From Marinicella rhabdoformis (lineage in GTDB: Bacteria; Pseudomonadota; Gammaproteobacteria; Xanthomonadales; Marinicellaceae): 64,000 nt of DNA. A model generated the notes under the pieces. It searched no databases. It had not been told where the DNA came from and saw only the letters and a program-made list of their open reading frames with translations. Positions 46,422 through 57,389 of the stretch are shown piece after piece. The DNA is taken from NCBI RefSeq assembly GCF_009671245.1, contig NZ_VTFS01000003.1, positions 186,001-250,000 of the forward strand, written 5' to 3'. Made by a program: the position numbers and the translations under genes. Within the stretch, counting starts at the first letter, position 1. Each line of letters opens with the position of its first letter.

Positions 46422-49064
46422 ATGAATCTATTGTTAAACAAAAAAAATTCTGTACTAGGCACTTGGTCTGTCCTCTTGTTTATGATTTGCAACGCCGCCC
46501 ATTCAGCTGGTGGCCCACTTTGTCAAACGCCTGCACTGGCTGTTGATGGTTTTACCACAACAGTAACCACTGCTGCCGAGATGGTGCAAGCTGTGCATTG
46601 TGCCAACGAAAACGGTGATGCCAATGGTGGCGACACCATTTTGTTAGGCAATGATGTGGTATTCACAGCGTATGAGGAAGTGGCTGATGGTTACAATGCT
46701 CTGCCACGTTTCACCGCACCTTTAACCATCGATGGACAAGATCATGTACTCAGTCGTGACATCAATTTAAACTGCGTCAATGATCAGGTATTATCAGTTG
46801 ATGAATTCAGATTAATCAACAATACCTCGACCCTTTTAATCAAAAACATCAGCTTAAACAACGCGTGTGCTTGGGGCGATGGCAGTTTTCAAAATTTTGA
46901 CTCATATGGAGGCGCCATACTCAATCACAGTGAACTCACTGTTGAGCGGGTCATATTTGACAATAACCAAGCACAATTTGGTGCTGCAATTGACAACACA
47001 CCCACAGGAATGATTGCTGAAATCACCAACAGCATCATCAAAAATTCATCTGGTTTACAAGGCGCAGGCATCATGAATTTAGGAACCATTGAAGTCATTC
47101 GCAACAGTGCTTTTATCAGTAACACCGCTTCAAATACCACAGGGGGTATAGAGCTAAACGGCAATGCCGTAATCAACTTGATTGAAAACACCGTTTTTTC
47201 TGACAATCAAGCTGGTGGAATTAATGTTCGAAGTAGCTCGGCACAAGTGGTCAGGATCAACAACTCTACATTTGCCTATAATTCCGGTGCTATTGAAAAT
47301 TTAGGTAGTGTGATGCAAATTGACAATTCAATCTTTACTGGCAATACAACTGACTGCTATAGGTCAAACTATACCGGTAACAACAATTTTTCTGATGGGG
47401 GGGACATCTGCCCAGGCGATGTCGGCGACGTTACAATGATGGATAACACCTTGTCCACAGATATGTGTGTCACGCCACTGCCTGATGGCAGTTGTTTACC
47501 GGTGTTTAAATTACAACCTGGTAGCAATGCCATCGATGCAGCCACTGACACACCCAGTAGCACCGATGCACGTGGGTTTACAGCCAATGGCATCAGGGAC
47601 ATGGGGGCATCGGAACTCATCGCGCCTTTCGTAACACCACCTGCTGATATTATTTTAGAGGCCACAGGCCCTGCAACAGCTGTCACTTTAGGCACAGCCA
47701 CCGCGGTTGACTTTAACAACCAAAGCCTCAATGCGACTCCAGACACCAGTGGCCCTTTTGCGGTCGGTACACACACCGTGACATGGACTGCAACCGACAG
47801 CCATGGCTACAATGGAACTGCCACACAAACCGTCACCATCACCGACACCACGCCACCGGTGGTAACAATGAATGGAGACAACCCCATGCAGCTGTTTGTC
47901 GGCGATGTATTCGTTGACCCAGGTGCCACAGCTTATGACTTAGTTGATGGTGACATCACTGCGGACATTGTTGTTTCAGGACTCGTTTTTACCAATGGTC
48001 GTGCCACATGGGTGCGGGGGTATAACGTCCATGACAACGCTGGCAACTTAGGCTATGCCTCACGTATGGTGGACATCAATGTCAAACGCACCTTTACCGG
48101 CACCATGCCCAGTGGACAGCCAGGCACTATATCATTCTCCACACAGGACTATGATTGTACTTTCATTACCGACCCCAGTTTCCTTGAGGCCAACAACTTC
48201 ACGCCTCAGCCACCTGCCACCTTGTCATTTTTAGATGGCGTGGTGTTGTATAGCATAGAAAATTGCGCTGCTGGTGCTGATATTGAGGTCACAGTTGATT
48301 ATGTGCAAACCATCCCAAATGATCACAGTGGCTGGAGACACGGTGCAACTTGGACAGAATTCACCCCAAATATCAACGGTAATTCCTTCAGTTTTTCGAT
48401 ACAAGCACCCACCGCTCAACCCACCCAAGGTGCAAGCACATTCATAACCGATGCCATAGGTATGGCGGGACCGGCAGACTTAGAAGCACCCATAGTTACT
48501 GCTCCAGCTGACATTACTCAAGAAGCCACAGCGACTCTGACACCAGTAACATTGGGAACAGCCACAGTGACTGACAATGTAGATCTAAACTTAACAGCGA
48601 TTGCAGACAACACAGGTCCTTTTTCCTTGGGAACACATGCCATCACATGGTCAGCCACTGATAATAACAACAACACGGGGACTGATACGCAATCAGTTAC
48701 CCTTGTTGATACCACTGCGCCTACCATCACTTTGAATGGCAGCAGCACCTTGCTCATCAATGTAGGTGATATTTTTATTGATGAAGGCGCCACAGCCATT
48801 GATTTGGTTGGTGGTGACCTAACAGCTCAAATCACTGTGTCTGGGACGGTAGATATTACAACTGCGGGCACATATGACTTGATTTACACAGTGCAAGACA
48901 ACAATGGCAATCAATCACAAGTGACAAGAACAGTGGAAGTCAATGCGGGGGGACCAACTTCACCACAAGTTGTACCCGCAGGAGATTATTTGACTTGGCT
49001 TTTGATGTTGGTACTCATTGGTGGTATTGGCTTTATTGCGGTTCGGGATACAGCCAGTAAATAA
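46422..49064 (+). CDS. Secreted/surface protein: beta-helix, HYR and Ig-like (DUF5011) repeats, C-terminal sorting-type tail
   Basis: 880 residues. Signal region LGTWSVLLFMICNAAHSAG. A right-handed beta-helix at about 50-330 carries repeated INNSTF/ITNSII/IDNSIF turns and ends in a choice-of-anchor-Q-like LQPGSNAIDA...GIRDMGASE. Two HYR-type domains follow (PADIILEATGPAT and PADITQEATATLT, each ending GTHTVTWTATD-like). Each is followed by an Ig-like DUF5011 unit (VTMNGDNPMQLFVGD; ITLNGSSTLLINVGD). The tail is VPAGDYLTWLLMLVLIGGIGF then R, D and K residues, an IPTL-CTERM-like sorting anchor variant. A cell-surface adhesin or matrix protein is likely. Confidence 0.82.
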   Translation: MNLLLNKKNSVLGTWSVLLFMICNAAHSAGGPLCQTPALAVDGFTTTVTTAAEMVQAVHCANENGDANGGDTILLGNDVVFTAYEEVADGYNALPRFTAPLTIDGQDHVLSRDINLNCVNDQVLSVDEFRLINNTSTLLIKNISLNNACAWGDGSFQNFDSYGGAILNHSELTVERVIFDNNQAQFGAAIDNTPTGMIAEITNSIIKNSSGLQGAGIMNLGTIEVIRNSAFISNTASNTTGGIELNGNAVINLIENTVFSDNQAGGINVRSSSAQVVRINNSTFAYNSGAIENLGSVMQIDNSIFTGNTTDCYRSNYTGNNNFSDGGDICPGDVGDVTMMDNTLSTDMCVTPLPDGSCLPVFKLQPGSNAIDAATDTPSSTDARGFTANGIRDMGASELIAPFVTPPADIILEATGPATAVTLGTATAVDFNNQSLNATPDTSGPFAVGTHTVTWTATDSHGYNGTATQTVTITDTTPPVVTMNGDNPMQLFVGDVFVDPGATAYDLVDGDITADIVVSGLVFTNGRATWVRGYNVHDNAGNLGYASRMVDINVKRTFTGTMPSGQPGTISFSTQDYDCTFITDPSFLEANNFTPQPPATLSFLDGVVLYSIENCAAGADIEVTVDYVQTIPNDHSGWRHGATWTEFTPNINGNSFSFSIQAPTAQPTQGASTFITDAIGMAGPADLEAPIVTAPADITQEATATLTPVTLGTATVTDNVDLNLTAIADNTGPFSLGTHAITWSATDNNNNTGTDTQSVTLVDTTAPTITLNGSSTLLINVGDIFIDEGATAIDLVGGDLTAQITVSGTVDITTAGTYDLIYTVQDNNGNQSQVTRTVEVNAGGPTSPQVVPAGDYLTWLLMLVLIGGIGFIAVRDTASK

Positions 49065-49069
49065 CAAAC

Positions 49070-49107
49070 ATGAGCTCAGTTGGTTTGAATCACACAACTG
49101 AGCTCAT
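49070..49107 (+). terminator. Hairpin after the beta-helix/HYR gene
   Basis: ATGAGCTCAGTTG-N12-CAACTGAGCTCAT, a 13-pair stem with a weak CTTTGAG tail. Confidence 0.6.
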
Positions 49108-49215
49108 CTTTGAGCTAAAAAATAGAGTATCTCATTGATTTAACGGGTAAAAAGCAGTTATCTGGTGTTTTAATCGTGATAGGATTAAGCAACCCATTTA
49201 TCACTTTTACTTTAG

Positions 49216-49773
49216 ATGAAATCAAATGAACCAAAGCATAAAGATGACGCAATCAGTAACGAACAACAAAAGGTATTTGACGAAAACCTATACCTACAGC
49301 TGAGAAAATTGGCACATGGACTGATGCACAAAGAGCGTTCTGGCCACACCATGTCACCCACTGAACTGGTGCACAATGCTTATTTAAAAATGTCGAATTA
49401 CACAGCGGGCTTTACAGATGAACAACACTATTTCAGAACCATGGCAAGACAAATGAGGCGACTACTGGTAGATTATGCCCGACACAAATCCAGTAATAAA
49501 CAAAAAGGTGCCTTACAGAAAGTGGCATTAACAGACTCATTAGGATTGATTCAGGAACAACCCAATTTTATTTACATCAATGATGCCATTGAAGCATTGA
49601 ATGAGATCGACACGCGCAGTGCAGAAGTCATTGAATGGGTGTATTTTACTGGCGCAGAAGTTCAAAAAGTAGCGGACCTTTTAGCCGTTTCAAATAGCAC
49701 AGTTAAAAGAGATTTGAAATTTGGCCGTGCTTTTATCAGCGACTATGTCAGTAACACTCATCGTAACAAATAA
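49216..49773 (+). CDS. ECF-type sigma factor (kinase-associated group)
   Basis: 185 residues. Region 2 includes LRKLAHGLMHKERSGHTMSPTELVHNAYLKM and HYFRTMARQMRRLLVDYARHK; region 4 has a helix-turn-helix VQKVADLLAVSNSTVKRDLKFGRAFI. This pattern is the ECF subgroup commonly encoded beside Hanks-type kinases. No anti-sigma factor is adjacent. The kinase gene begins 53 bases downstream on the same strand, so the two form a likely signalling pair in which phosphorylation controls sigma activity. Confidence 0.9.
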   Translation: MKSNEPKHKDDAISNEQQKVFDENLYLQLRKLAHGLMHKERSGHTMSPTELVHNAYLKMSNYTAGFTDEQHYFRTMARQMRRLLVDYARHKSSNKQKGALQKVALTDSLGLIQEQPNFIYINDAIEALNEIDTRSAEVIEWVYFTGAEVQKVADLLAVSNSTVKRDLKFGRAFISDYVSNTHRNK

Positions 49774-49826
49774 GCCACGTTAGACAGCTAACAACAGCCA
49801 AAACACAATAACATCAGTGATTAAAT

Positions 49827-52484
49827 ATGAGCCACTTTGGTCAAAACATAAAACAACTGTTCAATCAGTGCATTGACTTAAACCCTACAGAACAAAAAGC
49901 AGTCATTGCGGCCTCTGAATTTGATGAAGAGGTAAAAGCTAAAGTCACCAGCATGCTGAAACACCACCACATTAATTATGGTTTAACCGCTGCCATGATC
50001 GAAGAAGTCACTGAGGACATGGGCTTAGAGCAACTGAAAGCTGGTGATGCTTTAAACGAATATCGATTAATCAAAATGCTCGGCCAAGGCGGACAAGGTG
50101 AAGTTTGGTTAGCAAAACGCACCGACCCAAACTTTGAACAACAAGTCGCCATCAAAGTCTTAAAACCAATACACAGTAGACTTGAGTTAAATCGCTTTCA
50201 GGCTGAAAGAAACCTGCTGGCAACACTCAACCACCCGAACATTGCCCAACTGTATGGCGGTGGTACACACAATGATGGCCGACTGTACATGGTGCTTGAA
50301 TACATTGACGGCATCAACATTCTTGACCACACACGCAAAGCAAAACTGAACTTAACACAGCGCTTGAAGTTATTTTTACAGGTGGCAAAAGCCGTTCAGT
50401 TTGCCCATCAAAACGGCATCATACATAGAGACATAAAACCTAATAACATACTGGTTGATCCATCAAATCAAATCAAACTGTTGGATTTCGGCATTGCCAA
50501 ACACGTCGATGCCGAAGTCACTGAAACCATCAATGAGCGCATGCTCACCATGGCATATTCCAGCCCTGAGCAACTGACAGGTGAAGCTGTATCAACAGTG
50601 ACGGATGTTTATGCATTGGGCTTGGTTTTATATCAACTTTTAACAGATCAAAACGCACACGTTAATAGCACGTCTACACCTGCCGAAATCATCATCGATG
50701 TCACAGAAAAAACACCCCCACTTCCCAGTAAGTGTACAAGCAATGAAGTCAGTTTTAAAAACCGCTTGCAAGGAGACTTAGACAACATCGTCATGCTGGC
50801 CATTCGCAAAACACCAGCCAATCGGTACCAAAGTGTCGATTCATTGATTCATGATGTAGAACAGCATTTAAAAGGCAGGCCGGTAAGTGCTTCTGGAGAA
50901 AATTGGCTGTATAAAGTTAAAAAACTGATACGCAGAAACCCCTTGTCAAGTTTAATGACTGCCTTGACTGTTGCCTCATTTTTGACCTTATTTGTCATCA
51001 TTTCAAACGTCAACGTAACGGTCAAAGCACAAAGAGACTTGGCTTTAGCTGCACAAAGTGAAGCCGAACAACAAACACAGCTGGCCATGAAAACAAAAGA
51101 TTTTTTGGTCACCTTATTACGCTCAGCTTCGCCTTTGGGTTCTGAAGGCAAAGAAATTACGTTGAGCCAAGTGCTGGCACAAGGAGAACGACAATTACTC
51201 AACAGCGCCGATGACCAACCCCATTTAAAAACCACCTTAATTCAAACTTTCGCTGAAATTCAGTCTAATTTGGGCAACAACGAAAATGCGGTGAACTTTT
51301 TAAGTCAATCCATTGCAATCGGAAAAAAGCATGGGTTTATTGATATAGAACTACAGGGCATTGGCCAATCAGCCATAGCATTGATGTGGCTAGGAAAAAA
51401 CGATGATGCCCAGCGCTTATTTAAAGAAGCTGATGCGTTGTTTTTACAAACCAACAACGTTGAAGCAAAGGCGTGGCACTTAGCCAGAAAAGCGACGTGG
51501 CTACAAGAATCAGGAAAACAAGAATCATCTGAAAAAATGGCCCTACAAGGCATCTCACTCCTGAAAAACAATGGTATAGACAACCCAGGATTATTGGGTA
51601 GGTTTTATAATGAATTGGCGGCAGCCAACAGACACAGGAATAACGAACAAGCTTTGATCTATAATGACAAATCTTTGAAAGCTGCAGAATTATCCACTGG
51701 AATCAACCACCCTTATTATCAAATGAGGTTGGTTTCCAGGTCTGTCATACTGATGCGATTAAAGCGCCATGAAGAAGCAGAAAAAACACTTCAAACTGCG
51801 CTCAAAATTGCCGAAAAACTCTATTCAAAGAACCACCCCATTTTGGCTCATACTTGGTCTGAGTTGGCTACCTTTTATCATAACAAAGGTCATTTTAATA
51901 AAGCAAAAAATGCTTATGAACACACATTAAGCATGCTTGAAACCACTTTGGGTAAAGAAAACGTACATTACATATTACCACTCAATAATTTGGCGTTCTT
52001 AAATGAAGACATGGGTAATTGGACCTTAGCCGAAAAACAATTTTCAGAGTCTTTGGCGCTGAGGAAAAAAGTATTAAAAAACCAACCCATGCGAATTGCC
52101 AGCGTACAGGCAAACTTGGCACGACTGCTGGCCAAAATGAATCGATCAAATGAGGCAGCACACTACTTGAAATTGGCCATGCCAGTCTTCAGGCAATCAA
52201 AAAGAAACAACATTTACAACCAAGTCACAGACACAGCCATCGCCCTCAATAGAAGCTGTGAAATAGGTGAAACCTCATTGAACCAGTTGCTCCCAGAACT
52301 TAATACCCAAAACACTGGTTGGAGAAAAATGTATGCCCAATTTTGGCTGTCATCACTCAGCCAAGCTTGCGGTCTAACCGACATTGCTGATGACTTAAAA
52401 AAACAAGCCAAAGAACAGCTTGATGACGTATACGACATAAACTCAATAGGGTATAAAAACTTGTCATCGCAGTGGTTCAATTGA
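49827..52484 (+). CDS. Membrane Ser/Thr protein kinase with TPR-like periplasmic domain
   Basis: 885 residues. An N-terminal helical segment (1-75) precedes the kinase domain: glycine loop LGQGGQGEVWLA (85-96), K110 in VAIKVL, catalytic H200-R-D202 in IIHRDIKPNN, D220-FG, and the YSSPEQ activation-segment end. One transmembrane helix at about 372-393 follows. Then about 480 residues of TPR-type helical pairs (KAKNAYEHTLSMLETTLG, AEKQFSESLALRKKVL). The exterior TPRs probably sense a peptide or protein signal. Encoded with the ECF sigma gene upstream and exported proteins downstream. Confidence 0.93.
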   Translation: MSHFGQNIKQLFNQCIDLNPTEQKAVIAASEFDEEVKAKVTSMLKHHHINYGLTAAMIEEVTEDMGLEQLKAGDALNEYRLIKMLGQGGQGEVWLAKRTDPNFEQQVAIKVLKPIHSRLELNRFQAERNLLATLNHPNIAQLYGGGTHNDGRLYMVLEYIDGINILDHTRKAKLNLTQRLKLFLQVAKAVQFAHQNGIIHRDIKPNNILVDPSNQIKLLDFGIAKHVDAEVTETINERMLTMAYSSPEQLTGEAVSTVTDVYALGLVLYQLLTDQNAHVNSTSTPAEIIIDVTEKTPPLPSKCTSNEVSFKNRLQGDLDNIVMLAIRKTPANRYQSVDSLIHDVEQHLKGRPVSASGENWLYKVKKLIRRNPLSSLMTALTVASFLTLFVIISNVNVTVKAQRDLALAAQSEAEQQTQLAMKTKDFLVTLLRSASPLGSEGKEITLSQVLAQGERQLLNSADDQPHLKTTLIQTFAEIQSNLGNNENAVNFLSQSIAIGKKHGFIDIELQGIGQSAIALMWLGKNDDAQRLFKEADALFLQTNNVEAKAWHLARKATWLQESGKQESSEKMALQGISLLKNNGIDNPGLLGRFYNELAAANRHRNNEQALIYNDKSLKAAELSTGINHPYYQMRLVSRSVILMRLKRHEEAEKTLQTALKIAEKLYSKNHPILAHTWSELATFYHNKGHFNKAKNAYEHTLSMLETTLGKENVHYILPLNNLAFLNEDMGNWTLAEKQFSESLALRKKVLKNQPMRIASVQANLARLLAKMNRSNEAAHYLKLAMPVFRQSKRNNIYNQVTDTAIALNRSCEIGETSLNQLLPELNTQNTGWRKMYAQFWLSSLSQACGLTDIADDLKKQAKEQLDDVYDINSIGYKNLSSQWFN

Positions 52485-52577
52485 TTTTTAAATTTATCAT
52501 TATTTTAAAATATCAAAATAAATGAGCCCTTGACCGAATAAAACCGCTTTTACTTGTATACCATACAAATAAAAGCC

Positions 52578-52913
52578 ATGAATACATATACCAAAACTGT
52601 TTTAATCATATTGAGCGGCTTCTGCTGCTCATCTCAAGCAACTGATGAACTGTCTTCAAAACATCAAAAAGTAGCGCCTACTGAATTTCAACTTCAAAGA
52701 CGTGCATTCTCAGCTGGCGGCCACACCAAAAGCAAACAATTCACTATCAATGCCAGTATAGGACAAGCAGTTTCACACCAGTCCACTTCACAGTCTTGGC
52801 AATTGCAATCAGGGCTCATAACCCAGCAACACGGCTTGCTCAGTGACTTGATTTTCAAAAACACATTCGAACAACTTTCCAATAACTTTCACTCAGGAGA
52901 AGAACATGAGTAA
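52578..52913 (+). CDS. Small exported protein, kinase-operon neighbour
   Basis: 111 residues from the ATG at 52578. Signal peptide MNTYTKTVLIILSGFCCSSQA. The mature part has a RRAFSAGGHTKSKQFTINASIGQAV pattern followed by SWQLQSGLI. That SGG...x-S-(F/I)-x-(L/I)-x-(S/A)(S/T)IGQ...G(F/L) design is seen in short beta-rich secreted proteins of bacterial surface clusters. Its stop overlaps the next gene by eight bases, indicating coupled translation. Confidence 0.65.
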   Translation: MNTYTKTVLIILSGFCCSSQATDELSSKHQKVAPTEFQLQRRAFSAGGHTKSKQFTINASIGQAVSHQSTSQSWQLQSGLITQQHGLLSDLIFKNTFEQLSNNFHSGEEHE

Positions 52914-53964
52914 GTATCACTCAGTATGGCTGTTGACAGCCTTTTTTATCACATCAGTTGAAGCACAAATCGACACCAGCATCAGTTACCAAGGCGAATT
53001 AACACGCAATGGCCTGAGCGCTGAGGGCCTTCATGACTTCAGTTTCACACTATTTGATGATTTAGAAAGTGGGCTGCAGATTGGTGATACCTTGTTGATT
53101 GAAGACATTGAAGTCAGCCAGGGCATCTTTACCGTTGTGCTAGACTTCGGCCCAGGCACCTTTGTTGGAGATAAACTCTGGCTTGAAGTGGCTGTTCAGG
53201 CTGATAACAGCAACGATTTTGAAACACTGCACCCAAGACAATCCATTCAAGCAGCACCCTATGCTTTGCATGCTGAAATGGTGGCACTGGATGCCATCGG
53301 TAGCACCGAAATCATCAACAACAGCATCACAGGCGACGACATCGCCAACCAAACCATCAATGCCACACACTTACAAGACGGCAGTGGATCACAAATAGAT
53401 GCCGACTTATTGGACGGCATGGACAGCCAAGACTTTGCGCAACAGGCGGTAATTGACAACCTCAATAACACCATTACTGCACTTCAACAGCAGCTGAGCT
53501 CCCTCAATGACCTCGTGGTTAACGGCCCAAAAATCCTTGGAAGAACTGCGATGACAAGCAATGCAAGATTTGAATTTAATAACGAAACAGGCAGTCAGGC
53601 TGCAAATCCAATGTGCCAAGCCACTTTTCCAGATGACCCAGGTGCTCATATGTGTACTACCCATGAAGTGCAAAGGGCCTTGGCCAGCAAGCGATTTCCC
53701 AGTGACACAAGTTCAATAAACAACCAAAGATTCTGGACTGTAGAAAACACATTCTACAACCATTCCTCTTGGCAAAACAACTCAGTCCACAGTAATTGTT
53801 CAGGTCTATTGGAAAATGCCAGCGATGTGGCCCATGGCACCACAATGACTTTGATGTTCAACCAGCAGTCTGGAGGTAATGGCGGCAATCTTAATGGTGA
53901 TTTTTTTGACCTTCAAAAAGGCGTTTATTGCGGGACCAACCTTCCCGTTCTTTGCTGTTTATAA
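52906..53964 (+). CDS. Secreted protein with N-terminal beta-sandwich and Cys-rich C-terminus
   Basis: 352 residues. Signal peptide ending in VEAQ. The N-terminal domain runs ISYQGELTRNG...DFSFTLFDD...GIFTVVLDFG, then WLEVAVQ and PRQSIQAAPYALHAE. This is a recurrent domain of unknown function seen in secreted proteins of diverse bacteria, often followed by a collagen-like or coiled stalk. Here the stalk is short (IDNLNNTITALQQQLSSLNDLV coiled coil, about 182-204). The C-terminal 140 residues have six or so cysteines and end CGTNLPVLCCL. Last gene of the sigma-kinase cluster; terminator follows. Confidence 0.7.
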   Translation: MSKYHSVWLLTAFFITSVEAQIDTSISYQGELTRNGLSAEGLHDFSFTLFDDLESGLQIGDTLLIEDIEVSQGIFTVVLDFGPGTFVGDKLWLEVAVQADNSNDFETLHPRQSIQAAPYALHAEMVALDAIGSTEIINNSITGDDIANQTINATHLQDGSGSQIDADLLDGMDSQDFAQQAVIDNLNNTITALQQQLSSLNDLVVNGPKILGRTAMTSNARFEFNNETGSQAANPMCQATFPDDPGAHMCTTHEVQRALASKRFPSDTSSINNQRFWTVENTFYNHSSWQNNSVHSNCSGLLENASDVAHGTTMTLMFNQQSGGNGGNLNGDFFDLQKGVYCGTNLPVLCCL

Positions 53965-53989
53965 TCGTTCTAAACAGCAAAAGTCATAA

Positions 53990-54022
53990 GGCAAAATGTC
54001 AGTTCGACATTTTGCCTCTTTT
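53990..54022. terminator. Terminator between the surface-protein gene and uvrA
   Basis: GGCAAAATGTC-AGTTC-GACATTTTGCC then TCTTTT; strong stem with T-rich tail on the plus strand, convergent with uvrA. Confidence 0.88.
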
Positions 54023-54023
54023 A

Positions 54024-56852
54024 TTATTTCAACAAAGGTTTTAAAAACGCCGCAGTGTGGCTCTTCTTATTCTTTATCAAAGCTTCAGGCGTACCTTTGG
54101 CAATGATTTCGCCACCGCCGTTACCACCTTCTGGCCCCAAATCAATTATCCAATCGGCCGTTTTGATCACGTCTAAGTTATGCTCAATGACAATTATGGT
54201 GTTGCCGTTATCACGCAAGCGGTGCAAGACTTTCATCAATTGCTTGATGTCGGCAAAATGCAATCCTGTTGTCGGCTCATCCAAAATATAAACTGTTTGG
54301 CCCGTGTCTCGTTTGGACAATTCTTTGGCCAACTTGACCCTTTGCGCCTCACCACCCGACAAGGTGGTCGCATTTTGACCTAAGGTTATGTAACTCAAAC
54401 CCACATCCATCAAGGTTTGTAGTTTATTTTTCAAGGAGGGAATGGCAGCAAAGAATGGTAGCGCATCTTCAACCGTCATTTCTAAAACTTGGTAGATGTT
54501 CTTGCCCTTGTATTGAATGTCCAGCGTTTCTCTGTTGTAGCGTTTGCCTTTACAGGTATCACAGGTCACATAGACGTCTGGTAAAAAGTGCATTTCTACT
54601 TTGATCAGTCCATCGCCTTGACAGGCTTCACAGCGCCCACCTTTGACATTGAAACTGAATCGCCCTGGCTTATAACCACGGGCACGTGATTCTGGCGTAC
54701 CAGCAAACAAGTCGCGAATGGGCCCAAACAACTGTGTATAGGTGGCTGGATTGGAACGCGGCGTGCGACCAATTGGCTTTTGATCAATGTCCACCACTTT
54801 ATCGAACAACTCAATGTTCTCAAATTTTTCATACACCTGTGGTTGTTGCTGCGCACGGTTCAATTCATTGGCCAACACTTTATATAAGGTCTCATTAATC
54901 AAAGTTGACTTACCGGAACCTGAAACACCCGTGACACAGGTGAACAAGCCAGCTGGAATTTCTAAAGTCACATTCTTTAAGTTATTGCCTTTGGCGCCTT
55001 TCAACTTAAAGACTTTCTTTTTGTCTACCTTGTGTCTTTCAGCAGGAATTTCAATTTTCTGTTTGCCCGTTAAAAATTGTCCTGTGATGGAGTTTTCATT
55101 GGCACAAATTTCTTCTGGCGTGCCTTGGGCAACAATTTGTCCACCATGAACGCCGGCACCTGGACCAATATCAATCACATGATCGGCCATCTTCACCGCA
55201 TCTTCATCATGTTCAACCACAATCACGGTGTTACCCATGTTTTTCAGGTTCACCAACGTTTTCAAAAGCTTTTCATTGTCTCGTTGGTGCAAGCCAATCG
55301 AAGGCTCATCCAACACATACATAACCCCAACCAAGCCGGCACCAATTTGACTGGCCAGCCTGATGCGCTGCGCTTCACCACCAGACAAAGAATCGGCCTT
55401 TCGATCCAAGGTCAAATAATTCAACCCCACATTAACCAAAAAACTCAAACGTTCAGCGATTTCTTTGATGATTTTTTCAGCAATCTGCGCCTTATTGCCC
55501 TGTAATTTGATGGTTTGAAAATGTGTCAAAGCATTGGCAATCGACATCGCATTGATGTGTGGCAAAGGCACGTCGTTAATAAACACATGACGCGCTGCAC
55601 GATTCAAACGTTGGCCTTCACAAGATGGGCATGGTTTTTTACTGATGTATTTATTCAATTCGTCACGCACCATTGAAGATTCCGTTTCTTTATAACGTCG
55701 TTTCATGTTATTGGCGATGCCTTCAAAACTGTGGTTGCGGTTGTACTGGCCTTTGTCACTGTAATAGGTAAAAGGAATGGTTTTGTCACCACTTCCAAAA
55801 AAGATCACATCTTTGATGTTTTCAGGCAATTTATTCAACGGGGTCTCGACATCGAAGTCATAGGCTTCGGCCACCGCTTGAATCATTTGAAAATAATAGC
55901 CGTTGCGCTTATCCCAACCACGCACGGCACCATTAAATAAGGACAGACTCCAATCAGACACGATTCGGTCTGGATCAAAAAACTGACTGATGCCCAAACC
56001 ATCACACTCCGAACAAGCACCATTGGGCGAGTTGAATGAAAATAAACGTGGCTCCAATTCACTTAAAGAGTAATCACAAACTGAACAGGAAAACAAAGAA
56101 CTGAATAACACATCCACTTTGTCATCGCCTTCCACTTCATCGAAAGAAACCACTTTGGCTAAACCATCGGCCAAAGACAAAGCAGTTTCAAAAGACTCTG
56201 CCAAACGCTGAGCCATGCCATCTTTGACTTTGAATCGATCTACTACCGCTTCAATGTCATGCTTTTGTTTGGGGTTTAAGGCCGGCAAATCATCAATGTT
56301 ATATACTTTGCCATCAATTCTGACACGCACAAAACCACTGGAACGCAGCTGCTCCATCAACAACAAATGTTCACCTTTGCGGTTTCGAACCACCGGTGCC
56401 AATAACATCAACTTTTTACCCGTTTCCATCGCCATGACTTTATCGACCATTTCAGAAACTTCTTGGGCCTCTAATGAAATGTGGTGGTCGGGACACTGTG
56501 GCGTGCCAATACGTGCATACAATAAACGCAAGTAATCATAGATTTCAGTGATCGTGCCCACTGTTGACCTAGGGTTGTGCGATGTGGACTTTTGTTCAAT
56601 AGAAATCGCCGGAGACAAACCTTCAATGTGATCTAAGTCTGGCTTGTCCATCATTGACAAAAACTGTCTGGCGTAGGCAGACAAAGACTCCACGTAACGG
56701 CGCTGGCCTTCTGCATAAATGGTATCGAATGCCAAAGACGACTTACCAGAACCAGACAGGCCCGTAATGACAATAAATTGATCCCTAGGGATATCAACAT
56801 CGATGTTCTTTAAATTATGGGTGCGCACACCACGCAGAGAAATTGTTTTCAT
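54024..56852 (-). CDS. uvrA: Excinuclease ABC subunit A
   Basis: 942 residues from the ATG at 56852 ([17 protein letters not shown]). Tandem ABC ATPase: Walker [15 protein letters not shown] and [14 protein letters not shown], signature [12 protein letters not shown] and [12 protein letters not shown]. Zinc modules are [10 protein letters not shown]...CSECDG and CEACQG...CDTCKG. It recognises DNA lesions in nucleotide excision repair with UvrB and UvrC. Length and all motifs are standard. An in-frame codon further upstream gives an extra 17 residues not typical of the family. Confidence 0.97.
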   Translation of the reverse strand: MKTISLRGVRTHNLKNIDVDIPRDQFIVITGLSGSGKSSLAFDTIYAEGQRRYVESLSAYARQFLSMMDKPDLDHIEGLSPAISIEQKSTSHNPRSTVGTITEIYDYLRLLYARIGTPQCPDHHISLEAQEVSEMVDKVMAMETGKKLMLLAPVVRNRKGEHLLLMEQLRSSGFVRVRIDGKVYNIDDLPALNPKQKHDIEAVVDRFKVKDGMAQRLAESFETALSLADGLAKVVSFDEVEGDDKVDVLFSSLFSCSVCDYSLSELEPRLFSFNSPNGACSECDGLGISQFFDPDRIVSDWSLSLFNGAVRGWDKRNGYYFQMIQAVAEAYDFDVETPLNKLPENIKDVIFFGSGDKTIPFTYYSDKGQYNRNHSFEGIANNMKRRYKETESSMVRDELNKYISKKPCPSCEGQRLNRAARHVFINDVPLPHINAMSIANALTHFQTIKLQGNKAQIAEKIIKEIAERLSFLVNVGLNYLTLDRKADSLSGGEAQRIRLASQIGAGLVGVMYVLDEPSIGLHQRDNEKLLKTLVNLKNMGNTVIVVEHDEDAVKMADHVIDIGPGAGVHGGQIVAQGTPEEICANENSITGQFLTGKQKIEIPAERHKVDKKKVFKLKGAKGNNLKNVTLEIPAGLFTCVTGVSGSGKSTLINETLYKVLANELNRAQQQPQVYEKFENIELFDKVVDIDQKPIGRTPRSNPATYTQLFGPIRDLFAGTPESRARGYKPGRFSFNVKGGRCEACQGDGLIKVEMHFLPDVYVTCDTCKGKRYNRETLDIQYKGKNIYQVLEMTVEDALPFFAAIPSLKNKLQTLMDVGLSYITLGQNATTLSGGEAQRVKLAKELSKRDTGQTVYILDEPTTGLHFADIKQLMKVLHRLRDNGNTIIVIEHNLDVIKTADWIIDLGPEGGNGGGEIIAKGTPEALIKNKKSHTAAFLKPLLK

Positions 56853-57065
56853 GGGTTCTAAAGTCAAAGCACAACAAACCCACCATTTTAATGAGTATTG
56901 CATCGATTCTGTACCTAAATATTGCTCTTTTTACTTGGTTTGGTCATAATGTGCCTCCGAATCTGAGCGATGACTGAAATCATTTCAATAATCAGTTGAC
57001 CGAGCTTATCAAGTTAAGTAAAATCCCCGCTCTTTTTAAGACAACCGAAATATTGGAGTAGTTTG

Positions 57066-57374
57066 ATGCACGCAGTTGTAGCTACAGGTGGCAAACAATA
57101 CAGAATCAAAGAAGGCGACGTAATTAAAGTAGAATCTTTAAAAGTTGAAGCTGGAGATAAAATCGAATTAGACAAAGTTTTGATGTTGTCTGATGGCGAA
57201 AATGTTGAAATAGGTAAACCTTTATTAGAAGGTAAAACTGTTTCAGCCGAAGTATTGTCGAATGGCCGTCACAAGAAAGTAAGAATCATGAAATTCAAAA
57301 GACGTAAACACCACATGAAACAAATGGGTCATCGTCAGAATTACACTGAAATAAAAATCACTAAAATAGGATAA
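57066..57374 (+). CDS. rplU: Ribosomal protein bL21
   Basis: 102 residues. [21 protein letters not shown] start and the basic [15 protein letters not shown] end are diagnostic of bL21, which binds 23S rRNA in the large subunit. GGAG lies about eight bases before the ATG; a TTG one codon earlier is possible but unnecessary. rpmA follows 15 bases later. Confidence 0.97.
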   Translation: MHAVVATGGKQYRIKEGDVIKVESLKVEAGDKIELDKVLMLSDGENVEIGKPLLEGKTVSAEVLSNGRHKKVRIMKFKRRKHHMKQMGHRQNYTEIKITKIG

Positions 57375-57389
57375 GAGAGGTAACTCGTC

